From positions 50,270 through 65,709 of the forward strand of contig DBXD01000014.1 of assembly GCA_002309425.1 (NCBI GenBank): a stretch of 15,440 nt of DNA. Reading direction: 5' to 3'. A program made the translations under genes and the position numbers. Every line of letters begins with the position of its first letter. Positions within the stretch are counted from its first letter, which is position 1. The stretch comes from Cyanobacteria bacterium UBA1221 (GTDB lineage: Bacteria; Cyanobacteriota; Vampirovibrionia; Gastranaerophilales; Gastranaerophilaceae). The notes under the pieces are model-generated. The model was not told the origin of the DNA. It saw only the letters and a program-made list of their open reading frames with translations, and ran no database searches. This document shows, piece by piece, positions 6,110-11,678 of the stretch.

Positions 6110-7570
6110 ATGGCAATTACTGGCCCCAAAGAGACTTCTCATTTAAAAAGAGAAATTTTAGTCAGACTGATAAAAGCTTTTTATAGTAATGATTTTGCTG
6201 AAAATGCAAGACTTATACCATATCAGATGCGTCCGAAAGATTACGAGGCAACGTACAGGTGTTGCGTGTATAAGGAGCGTGCAATATTAAGAGACAGAGC
6301 CATTGCGGGTTTGGGTTTGTCTATTGAAGATACTGATGACAGTGTGCATATGGCGGAATTGGCAAAAAAAGTTCTTGAAAGAGAGAAACCTGACGAGAAT
6401 TGTCTTACAGTTTTACAAACGGCATGTAAAGGCTGTGTCCCGTCAAGATTTTATGTTACGGATTTATGCCAGGGTTGTGTTGCAAGGCCCTGTGTTAATA
6501 CTTGCCGTTTTGGTGCAATATCGGTAAAAGACGGTAAATCAAAAATTGATACTGAAAAATGCAAAAATTGCGGTATGTGTGCCCAGGTTTGTCCTTATCA
6601 GGCTATAATGAAAGTAATCGTACCTTGCGAAAACGCTTGTCCTGTAGGTGCAATCGCAAAAGACGACAGCGGATATACAAAAATAGATTTTGACAAGTGT
6701 ATTTCATGCGGAAAATGTATAAGCGCCTGTCCGTTTGGTGCTGTTCATAAGAAAAGCCAAATTATAGATGTGCTGAAGCATATCAAAAACGGCAAAAAAG
6801 TTGTTGCCATGGTTGCGCCGTCAATGTTTGGGCAGTTCCCTTGTTCTCCGGAACAGTTAAGGTCGGCAATCTTAAAATTGGGTTTTTATGATGTGTATGA
6901 GGTTGCGCAAGGCGCGGATGTCACATCTAAAACAGAGGCGGCTGAATTTGAAGAAAGAATGGAAAACGGTGAGGAATTTATGACAACATCTTGTTGTGCG
7001 GCTTATAATGAACTTGTTGAAAAGCATTTGCCGGAAATTAAACCATACCGTTCAACAACACATACTCCTATGTACTACACGGCAGAGATTGTTAAAGAGG
7101 AATACCCCGATTGTATTTCAGTATTTTTTAGCCCGTGTGTTGCAAAGCGTAAAGAAGCCATGAATGATAAAAATGTAGATTATGTTCTCAATTATGACGA
7201 AGTCGGGGCTTGGTTTATCGCTCTGGGTGTAAGGACAGAAGAGTGTGAAAAATCCGGATTTAAGGTTGAAGCAACCGCTCAGGCAAGAAATTATGCGGTG
7301 ACGGGCGGAGTCGCTGATGCGGTCAAGGCTTTGCTGCCGGAGGATATTCCCGCTTATTCCGTAACAGTTGACGGATTAAATAAAGAGAGTATTAGGGATT
7401 TGAAAAAATATGCCAAAAATGGTGTTTGTGAACTAGGAAACTTAATAGAAGTTATGGCGTGTCCCGGTGGTTGTTTAGGCGGCAGTTCAACTATTAATCC
7501 TTATAAGCAGGCATCAAAAAATCTGGCAAAATACGTTCAGGACAGCAAGTCCTGTAAAAATGAGAAATAG
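6110..7570 (+). CDS. Monomeric ferredoxin-fused [FeFe] hydrogenase, apparently group B
   Basis: Catalyses reversible proton reduction to H2 with ferredoxin-type electron flow, in the cytoplasm. The 486 residues hold an N-terminal helical region, iron-sulfur motifs and the H-cluster domain. Three full four-Cys motifs are C120/123/128/132, C151/154/157/161 and C197/200/203/207; C106/C109 plus C173/C177 could ligate a fourth cluster. H-cluster loops are TTSCCAAY (C295 proton-relay Cys, C296 ligand), SPCVAKRKE (C343, K346) and MACPGGCLGG (C451, C455). Thus all four ligands are kept, but loop sequences differ from classical group A (TSCCPxW, MPCxxKxxE, GCxxGGG), which fits group B. No maturase genes (hydE, hydF, hydG) or bifurcating subunits are adjacent. 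It has its own promoter and a TAG stop. The family call is firm; the subgroup is inferred. Confidence 0.93.
   Translation: MAITGPKETSHLKREILVRLIKAFYSNDFAENARLIPYQMRPKDYEATYRCCVYKERAILRDRAIAGLGLSIEDTDDSVHMAELAKKVLEREKPDENCLTVLQTACKGCVPSRFYVTDLCQGCVARPCVNTCRFGAISVKDGKSKIDTEKCKNCGMCAQVCPYQAIMKVIVPCENACPVGAIAKDDSGYTKIDFDKCISCGKCISACPFGAVHKKSQIIDVLKHIKNGKKVVAMVAPSMFGQFPCSPEQLRSAILKLGFYDVYEVAQGADVTSKTEAAEFEERMENGEEFMTTSCCAAYNELVEKHLPEIKPYRSTTHTPMYYTAEIVKEEYPDCISVFFSPCVAKRKEAMNDKNVDYVLNYDEVGAWFIALGVRTEECEKSGFKVEATAQARNYAVTGGVADAVKALLPEDIPAYSVTVDGLNKESIRDLKKYAKNGVCELGNLIEVMACPGGCLGGSSTINPYKQASKNLAKYVQDSKSCKNEK
7538..7554 (+). other. Short GC-rich hairpin at the 3' end of the hydrogenase gene
   Basis: CAGGAC at 7538-7543 and GTCCTG at 7549-7554 pair perfectly around a 5-base loop, within the last codons of the gene. 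Only A-rich sequence follows, so it is not a standard intrinsic terminator; it might slow RNA decay from the 3' end or be chance. Confidence 0.3.
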
Positions 7571-7589
7571 TAATACAAAACATTTAAAC

Positions 7590-7618
7590 TTGTATTTCGT
7601 TCGTATTCAATATATAAT
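7590..7618 (+). promoter_or_regulatory. Sigma70-like promoter of uppS-rdgB
   Basis: TTGTAT at 7590-7595, exactly 17 bases, then a consensus TATAAT at 7613-7618. Predicted start near 7625, leaving a leader of about 20 nt with GAGGA (7638-7642) 3 nt before the ATG. One of the best promoter matches in the window, fitting a housekeeping gene pair. Confidence 0.75.
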
Positions 7619-7645
7619 TCAAACCGGCTTAAATATCGAGGAAAC

Positions 7646-8389
7646 ATGACTTTAACCAAGAACAGACTTGAAAAAATAACAGAGATAGTAAAAGAAACAA
7701 ACTTAAAACATATTGCTGTCATAATGGACGGTAACAGGAGATGGGCAAAACAGAAGAATCTGCCGTCAGCTTTCGGGCATAAAAAGGGAGTAGATTCACT
7801 TAAAAATGTTATGCGTGCCTGTGATGACTTCGGGATAAAATACCTGACAGTCTATGCGTTTTCAACCGAAAATTGGAACAGGAAGCAGGAAGAAGTGGAT
7901 TTCCTTATGGATTTGTTGGGGCAAACAATTAAAAATGAATTAAAAGAAATGCACGAAAACGGTGTAGTTATAAGTTTTATCGGAGATTTGACAAAATTAA
8001 ATCCGAAATTGCAGGATATTCTCCATAATGCAGTAGAAGTTACAAAAAATAATACCGGAGTAAGACTTCAAATAGCCTTTAATTATGGTTCAAGAGATGA
8101 AATAGTTCATGCGGTAAAATCTATCGCAGATAAAATTAACTCAGGTGAAATTAATCCTGGTGAGATTACCGAAAAAACAATTTCGGATAACCTTTATACA
8201 AAATCAATTCCGGACCCTGATTTATTAATTCGTACAGGCGGAGAGATGAGGGTTTCAAATTATTTATTGTGGCAGATTGCATATTCCGAGTTTTATGTAA
8301 CGGATATTTTGTGGCCTGATTTTGATAAAGAGTCGCTTAGTCGTGCAATAGAAGATTTTCATTCCCGTCAGCGCAGGTTTGGGAAGTAA
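7646..8389 (+). CDS. uppS: Isoprenyl transferase / undecaprenyl diphosphate synthase
   Basis: Cis-prenyltransferase that extends farnesyl diphosphate with isopentenyl units to make the C55 lipid carrier for peptidoglycan and surface polysaccharides, at the cytoplasmic face of the membrane. The 247 residues are of normal family length. All conserved regions are present: HIAVIMDGNRRWA (22-34, catalytic Asp28), FGHKKG (43-48), YAFSTENWNR (70-79), FIGDL (111-115), NYGSRDEI (146-153), PDPDLLIRTGGE (189-200), RVSNYLLWQ (202-210) and SEFYVTDILWPDF (214-226). The ATG follows GAGGA and a strong promoter. rdgB follows 10 nt later. The usual neighbour cdsA is not present here. Identification is near certain. 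Confidence 0.97.
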   Translation: MTLTKNRLEKITEIVKETNLKHIAVIMDGNRRWAKQKNLPSAFGHKKGVDSLKNVMRACDDFGIKYLTVYAFSTENWNRKQEEVDFLMDLLGQTIKNELKEMHENGVVISFIGDLTKLNPKLQDILHNAVEVTKNNTGVRLQIAFNYGSRDEIVHAVKSIADKINSGEINPGEITEKTISDNLYTKSIPDPDLLIRTGGEMRVSNYLLWQIAYSEFYVTDILWPDFDKESLSRAIEDFHSRQRRFGK

Positions 8390-8399
8390 GGAGTGAACC

Positions 8400-8981
8400 T
8401 TGAAAATAGTTTTTGCAACGTCAAATCCGCATAAGATAAAGGAACTGAACGGAATTGTCAGGGACTTTGGAGAATCTGATATTGAATTTGTGCTGCCGCC
8501 GGAGGGTTTTGACCCTGTTGAGAACGGAAAGACATTTGAAGAAAATTCGCTTATAAAAGCAAAAGAGGCTAACAGGCTGACAGGCATGATTTCCTTAGCG
8601 GATGATTCGGGTTTATGCGTTGAAGCTTTGAACGGGGAACCCGGAATTTATTCCGCAAGATATGCCGAAACTCCGCAGGCAAGAATTGATAAACTTCTTA
8701 AAAACCTTGAACCATTTGAAAACCGCCGAGCAAAATTTGTATGTGCAATGACGCTGATTGGCGAAAACGGGGAAATTCTTTTTGCTGACAGAGGTGAATG
8801 CCACGGCTCTATTTCATTTCAACAGGCAGGTAACGGGGGGTTTGGTTATGACCCTGTATTTCTGGTTGGCGGACTGGGGGGTAAAACTATGGCAGAACTG
8901 ACCGATAATGAAAAAAATGCTGTTTCTCACAGAGGAAATGCGCTTCGTAAATTATTAGAATTTTTGAAAAATAACCGATAG
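8400..8981 (+). CDS. rdgB: dITP/XTP pyrophosphatase (non-canonical purine NTP cleansing), TTG start
   Basis: RdgB/HAM1 hydrolyses dITP, ITP and XTP to monophosphates, keeping deaminated purines out of DNA and RNA. The 193 residues match the family length. Motifs seen are FATSNPHKIKE (5-15), FEENSLIKAKEA (46-57), ADDSGLCVEALNGEPGIYSARYA (67-89, with the base-contacting and metal-binding acids D68/D69), GNGGFGYDPVF (144-154) and KNAVSHRGNAL (172-182). The start is TTG at 8400, placed 6 nt after AAGGAG (8388-8393), which itself overlaps the uppS stop codon; no in-frame ATG gives an intact N-terminus. It forms a two-gene operon with uppS, read from the promoter at 7590. The stop is TAG. Identification is near certain. 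Confidence 0.96.
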   Translation: MKIVFATSNPHKIKELNGIVRDFGESDIEFVLPPEGFDPVENGKTFEENSLIKAKEANRLTGMISLADDSGLCVEALNGEPGIYSARYAETPQARIDKLLKNLEPFENRRAKFVCAMTLIGENGEILFADRGECHGSISFQQAGNGGFGYDPVFLVGGLGGKTMAELTDNEKNAVSHRGNALRKLLEFLKNNR

Positions 8982-9065
8982 GGTATTTTTTTATTAGCCG
9001 GGTGTCTGTTTTTAATTATTTTTCTTTGGGGTTAAATCTTCTTGTTGTTAATTAAGGAGGTTTAC

Positions 9066-9791
9066 GTGAAGAATTCATGTGTGTTATTACCCAAAAAATC
9101 TGTGACTTTTAAAAATTTGTTTTGTAAAAAAACTGATACACCAAAGCTGTCCCAAAAGCTGATTTACCGGAAAGACGGAACAACACCTGAAAAATTAATT
9201 ATAAGTGATGAGATGACGGGTAATGTAGTTAAAATTATAAACTATAGTTTTTTTGATGGCAAAAAGGTAAGCTCAGTTGAAGAGTACGAAGACGGTATAA
9301 AAATAAAAGAAACCTGTTACAGCCTTTTCAAAATTGTTGCAGATTTTGACAAAATCAGCGGTAAAAAAATAAAAGTTTCTAACTATGATTTAAAATCCGA
9401 AACAAAAACAATTTCCGTATATGATTACGATATAAATACCGAAAAAATAACCCGAATGACAGTTTATCACCCAAACGGGAAAACGGTTGCTTTTATAAAA
9501 GAATTTTCACCAAAAACAGGAATTCTAACCCGCTGTATAAATTATAAAAAAGATACCGGTGCAATATATTCGGTTTCACAATATAAAACAGTTGGCGATA
9601 CCTGTATAAAAACAACTTACTACTACAAAACACCTCTATATATGTTGTCAGATACTGAGCTTGATAAGAAAATTATTGCGGATAATCTTAACAACAGGGT
9701 TTTGTCGGAAGATATTCCCCGAAATGTAGCCTCACTTATAGATAACCTGTACAGCAAGAACAAACACAGGCAAGTTCTTAAAATATCTTAA
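9066..9791 (+). CDS. Protein of four 26-residue repeats (DUF2963-like), function unknown
   Basis: A 241-residue protein with no signal peptide or membrane segment. Four repeats of about 26 residues occupy 49-74, 95-121, 122-147 and 148-173, the last three contiguous. The pattern is roughly D-x-x-T-G-K-x-x-K-x-x-x-Y-x-x-[DN]-G-K-T-V-x-x-I-x-E-[YF]; examples are SPKTGILTRCINY and YHPNGKTVAFIKEF. This resembles the DUF2963 / YwqK-type beta-strand repeats known from several bacteria, though I cannot run a profile. The C-terminal 60 residues are helical and basic. The start is GTG at 9066, 5 nt after a perfect AAGGAGG (9054-9060); the longer frame from a TTG at 9042 would put the ribosome site inside the gene. 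It stands alone between rdgB and the SprA-like gene. Function unknown. Confidence 0.78.
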   Translation: MKNSCVLLPKKSVTFKNLFCKKTDTPKLSQKLIYRKDGTTPEKLIISDEMTGNVVKIINYSFFDGKKVSSVEEYEDGIKIKETCYSLFKIVADFDKISGKKIKVSNYDLKSETKTISVYDYDINTEKITRMTVYHPNGKTVAFIKEFSPKTGILTRCINYKKDTGAIYSVSQYKTVGDTCIKTTYYYKTPLYMLSDTELDKKIIADNLNNRVLSEDIPRNVASLIDNLYSKNKHRQVLKIS

Positions 9792-9797
9792 CAATAC

Positions 9798-9826
9798 TTG
9801 CATATATGCTACATATGTAGTATAAT
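9798..9826 (+). promoter_or_regulatory. Consensus promoter of the SprA-like gene
   Basis: TTGCAT at 9798-9803, a 17-base spacer and a perfect TATAAT at 9821-9826. The spacer ends in a 12-bp palindrome that directly abuts the -10 box, suggesting control by a repressor. AGGAG at 9840-9844 precedes the ATG at 9853 by 8 nt. Confidence 0.75.
9809..9820. promoter_or_regulatory. Candidate operator: perfect 12-bp palindrome in the promoter spacer
   Basis: CTACATATGTAG is self-complementary over all 12 bases and fills the downstream part of the spacer up to the -10 box. This is the classic position for a dimeric repressor that blocks RNA polymerase. Its arms, CTAC and GTAG around ATAT, recall the geometry of short dyad operators such as SOS boxes, but match no known consensus that I can name with confidence. 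Confidence 0.5.
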
Positions 9827-9852
9827 ATTTTCGTTAAGCAGGAGTGTGTAGT

Positions 9853-10248
9853 ATGAACGTAACTTTAGGTCAAACAAGGTTGTATAACAATTTAATGAAC
9901 CAACAGCGTCAGGCTCTTATTGATAAGAATTACAATGAGATATATGCGCATGAGTTGGCTCACCAACGTGCCGGCGGCAGTTTTGCAGGTAATATTGTAA
10001 TTGAAAGAAATCCCGAAGGAATCCCTGTCGGGGGGCATGTTCCGATAGCTATGCCTGTGCTTGACGAATCAAATCCGCAAAAAACAATTGACCATGCTAA
10101 TGTTGTTATAAATTCGGCATTGGCTCCGGCGAATCCGTCTGCACAAGATTATAAAGTTGCTGACAAAGCAAGAGCTGTAAAGCAGCAAGCAATCACTTTC
10201 AAAAATAATAACCCGAATTTAGGTAAAAAACTTGATGTAGAAGCGTAA
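9853..10248 (+). CDS. Short SprA-related protein with HExxH motif (putative metalloprotease)
   Basis: A 131-residue protein resembling the conserved core of the SprA-related family (Pfam 'SprA-related', putative metalloprotease). Seen: YAHELAHQRAGG (31-42) with a zinc-type HExxH at H33-E34-H37, then VPVGGHVPIAMP-like IPVGGHVPIAMP (57-68), a TIDHANVVINSALAPANPSAQDYKVADKA stretch (78-106) that is the most characteristic family segment, and a polar tail. Known members are usually longer and have a variable N-terminal region, so this is a minimal core version. There is no signal peptide or membrane helix. The start ATG 9853 has AGGAG 8 nt upstream; an in-frame GTG at 9844 overlaps the ribosome site. 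It is monocistronic, behind a consensus promoter with a palindrome, and ends at a strong terminator. Protease activity is unproven for the family. Confidence 0.8.
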   Translation: MNVTLGQTRLYNNLMNQQRQALIDKNYNEIYAHELAHQRAGGSFAGNIVIERNPEGIPVGGHVPIAMPVLDESNPQKTIDHANVVINSALAPANPSAQDYKVADKARAVKQQAITFKNNNPNLGKKLDVEA

Positions 10249-10291
10249 TTCTCCTTTTGCTATAATCATTACAACCGGATTTACACACAAT

Positions 10292-10321
10292 AAAAGAGCC
10301 TTGTTAAAAAGGCTCTTTTTT
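10292..10321. terminator. Strong bidirectional intrinsic terminator
   Basis: A perfect 11-bp stem (AAAAGAGCCTT at 10292-10302 with AAGGCTCTTTT at 10309-10319) around a 6-base loop. The T-run continues on the plus strand to 10321, and the minus-strand reading also ends in TTTTATT. It sits between the convergent SprA-like gene and rpmB and can serve both. Confidence 0.92.
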
Positions 10322-10342
10322 AAATGATTTTTGTATAAAGCA

Positions 10343-10534
10343 TTAAAGCGCTTTTTGAACTTTGCCTGCTTTTAAGCAAGAAGTACAAACTCTGATTCTC
10401 TTAGTTTGTCCGTTAACAACAGCCTTAACCGATTGAAGGTTAGGTTCTTGTGTGTGTACAATCTGTTTATGAGAGAATGTCAATTTAGCTGCTTTAATTG
10501 GAGCTTTACCGCATATTTCACAATGTTTTGCCAT
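10343..10534 (-). CDS. rpmB: 50S ribosomal protein L28, zinc-binding form
   Basis: Large-subunit ribosomal protein. The 63-residue sequence starts MAKHCEICGKAP and shows the family N-terminus, TQEPNLQSVKAVVNG in the centre and the basic RIRVCTSCLKAGKV end. Both CxxC pairs (C5/C8 and C50/C53) are intact, so this is the zinc-binding (C+) type rather than the cysteine-free paralogue expressed under zinc limitation in some bacteria. Length is typical of the short bacterial form. AAGGA (10548-10544) precedes the ATG by 9 nt and a sigma70-like promoter lies upstream. It is transcribed alone and stops at the shared terminator. Identification is certain. Confidence 0.96.
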   Translation of the reverse strand: MAKHCEICGKAPIKAAKLTFSHKQIVHTQEPNLQSVKAVVNGQTKRIRVCTSCLKAGKVQKAL

Positions 10535-10570
10535 AATTCAAATTCCTTTTCTAGCTAGTTGTGTAATTCA

Positions 10571-10598
10571 ATAATATCTTAAAAAAGTTAAAAATCAA
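10571..10598 (-). promoter_or_regulatory. Promoter of rpmB
   Basis: On the minus strand TTGATT (10598-10593), a 16-base spacer and TATTAT (10576-10571), about 40 nt upstream of the rpmB start. A CTAGCTAG palindrome (10551-10558) lies in the leader between promoter and ribosome site. Confidence 0.6.
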
Positions 10599-10637
10599 GT
10601 AGCATGTTAAATTTATTTAAGTAGGAATATGAATTTG

Positions 10638-10646
10638 TGCTACAAT
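10638..10646 (+). promoter_or_regulatory. Extended -10 promoter element, possibly giving a near-leaderless mRNA
   Basis: TGCTACAAT is an extended -10 box (TG-n-TACAAT, hexamer 10641-10646) with no good -35. A start 7 nt downstream would fall at or within a base or two of the ATG at 10653, so the message for the small secreted protein may be leaderless. It belongs to the recurring TGTGCTA group in this window. Confidence 0.45.
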
Positions 10647-10652
10647 GTTCTC

Positions 10653-11027
10653 ATGAAAAGGTACCTGAAATTATTTTTAGTATTTTTATGTGTTATTCTT
10701 TCACTTGCAGGTAATACTTGTTGTGCGAATTATGTCTTGCAGCAAAATGGAACACCTGTTATACAAAAGACAGAACAGGCGCAAAGTGTACTTCTGAATT
10801 TTTACGTCCTAAATGATACCTCTATTGCGGCATCAAATAATAACGGATATGAAATTTCCGCATTAAAAAGTGATACCGAAAATGATTTTGGAATTTTTGA
10901 AAATGCCGGTTCCGGAAATGTTTTCAGCAGAGAATACCTGAAAAGATATTATCTGAAAATAATCTCTTACGTTAATAAGAATGTATTATCAGTTATAAAA
11001 AATGAGATTTGCGTAAGGGCACCATAA
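10653..11027 (+). CDS. Small secreted or envelope protein, function unknown
   Basis: From the ATG at 10653 the product has 124 residues. It begins with a textbook signal peptide: MKRYLK, a hydrophobic core (LFLVFLCVILSLAG, about 7-20) and a probable cleavage after TCCA (residue 25). No lipobox is formed because the cysteines sit too far from the LAG. The mature part of about 99 residues is polar, with a QQNGTPVIQKTE start, a Ser/Asn-rich middle and a basic EYLKRYYLKIISYV helix near the end; the C-terminus ICVRAP carries one cysteine. I do not recognise a family. An in-frame ATG at 10629 would add 8 residues but would start upstream of the -10 box, so it is less likely. It is divergent from rpmB. 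Confidence 0.65.
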   Translation: MKRYLKLFLVFLCVILSLAGNTCCANYVLQQNGTPVIQKTEQAQSVLLNFYVLNDTSIAASNNNGYEISALKSDTENDFGIFENAGSGNVFSREYLKRYYLKIISYVNKNVLSVIKNEICVRAP

Positions 11028-11109
11028 TTTTTTTCTGCAGATAATAATAGAGTTCTTTTGTGTAATGCAAAAGAGCGAAATTTTTGCTGAAAAATAAAGG
11101 AGAAAAATT

Positions 11110-11232
11110 ATGAAAGATAATGAAAATAATGAAAAAAAAGAAACGGGCTATATTAAAGACGTGCTAAACAGTGTTTTGTTTATGATTCTTATAATAATCG
11201 GGATGATTGTTCTTGCACATTTCAGACCGTAA
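11110..11232 (+). CDS. 40-residue single-pass membrane protein
   Basis: A very short gene supported by an excellent ribosome site, AAAGGAG at 11096-11102, 7 nt before the ATG, and by a coherent product. It has a highly charged N-terminus (MKDNENNEKKETGYIKDV), one membrane helix (about 19-36, LNSVLFMILIIIGMIVLA) and a short HFRP end with TAA. The charge pattern does not orient it strongly. A stable hairpin follows the stop by about 10 nt, which suggests the unit ends there. Small membrane proteins of this build often modulate larger membrane complexes, but no partner can be named; the neighbours are a secreted protein upstream and the STAS/phosphatase pair downstream. No family recognised. Confidence 0.65.
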   Translation: MKDNENNEKKETGYIKDVLNSVLFMILIIIGMIVLAHFRP

Positions 11233-11241
11233 GATATTTGT

Positions 11242-11268
11242 TCGGACTTCGATTTAATTGAAGTCCGA
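11242..11268 (+). terminator. Hairpin after the small membrane protein gene (terminator without a U-tract)
   Basis: TCGGACTTC at 11242-11250 and GAAGTCCGA at 11260-11268 pair perfectly over 9 bp and can extend inward with a G-U and two A-U pairs to a 3-base loop. The following sequence (GTATTTCATC) lacks a T-run, so it is a weak or factor-dependent terminator, or an RNA-stabilising end. The rest of the 131-nt gap before the STAS gene is AT-rich, with a TAATAT box near 11329 but no convincing -35. Confidence 0.55.
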
Positions 11269-11363
11269 GTATTTCATCGCAAAATAAATACATTATACGC
11301 ATGATACAACGATTAACATTTTATGGGATAATATAACAGCTTGGTATTTAAGAGGTTCAAGGT

Positions 11364-11678
11364 ATGGATATTTTAATTAAAGGCATCGGAATAGACGGTA
11401 TTTATGTAAAAGCATCGGGGAGATTGGATCTTGACAATGCTGTGGAATACGGTACAAAAATAAAAGATGCAATAGAAGAAAGCGTTGAAGCAATTACTAA
11501 TGTTACACTTGATTTTTCCGAAATAGATTTTATTTCCAGTTTCGGATTAAAAGTTGTTTTGGAATTATACAAGCAGTTGAAAGCACAAAACGGTGTTTTA
11601 AAACTGAAAAGTGTTTCGGAACAATTAATGAACTCTTTTAAAATTGTAGGCTTTGATAAATTTTTGTTATTTGAATAA
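11364..11678 (+). CDS. STAS-domain anti-sigma factor antagonist (SpoIIAA/RsbV type)
   Basis: A 104-residue single STAS domain. When unphosphorylated, such proteins bind an RsbW-like kinase and free its target; when phosphorylated on serine they let go. The family pattern is visible: GIYVKASGRLDLDNA (12-26), VTLDFSEIDFISSFGLKVV (47-65) with the phospho-acceptor most likely Ser59 (aligned with Ser58 of B. subtilis SpoIIAA), and the LKLKSVSEQLMNSFKIVGFDKF end. Ser58 stands where SpoIIAA has Asp57, which is common in STAS proteins of the ISSxGL type. AGAGG (11351-11355) precedes the ATG by 8 nt. Its TAA overlaps by one base the ATG of the phosphatase/kinase gene, so the two are translationally coupled and are almost surely partners. 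Confidence 0.92.
   Translation: MDILIKGIGIDGIYVKASGRLDLDNAVEYGTKIKDAIEESVEAITNVTLDFSEIDFISSFGLKVVLELYKQLKAQNGVLKLKSVSEQLMNSFKIVGFDKFLLFE

Noticed and set aside
6303..6527. Second-frame ORF inside the hydrogenase gene
   Set aside because: Overlaps the iron-sulfur motif region of a certain gene in another frame, with no independent start signal.
8971..8990. Weak hairpin (ATAACC/GGGTAT) followed by seven T at the end of rdgB as a terminator
   Set aside because: The stem has an internal mismatch and overlaps the stop codon; too weak to call, although a terminator is expected hereabouts.
11054..11074. Stem TCTTTTG/CAAAAGA upstream of the 40-residue gene as a terminator of the secreted protein gene
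   Set aside because: AT-rich 7-bp stem with low stability and no T-run directly after it; could be chance.
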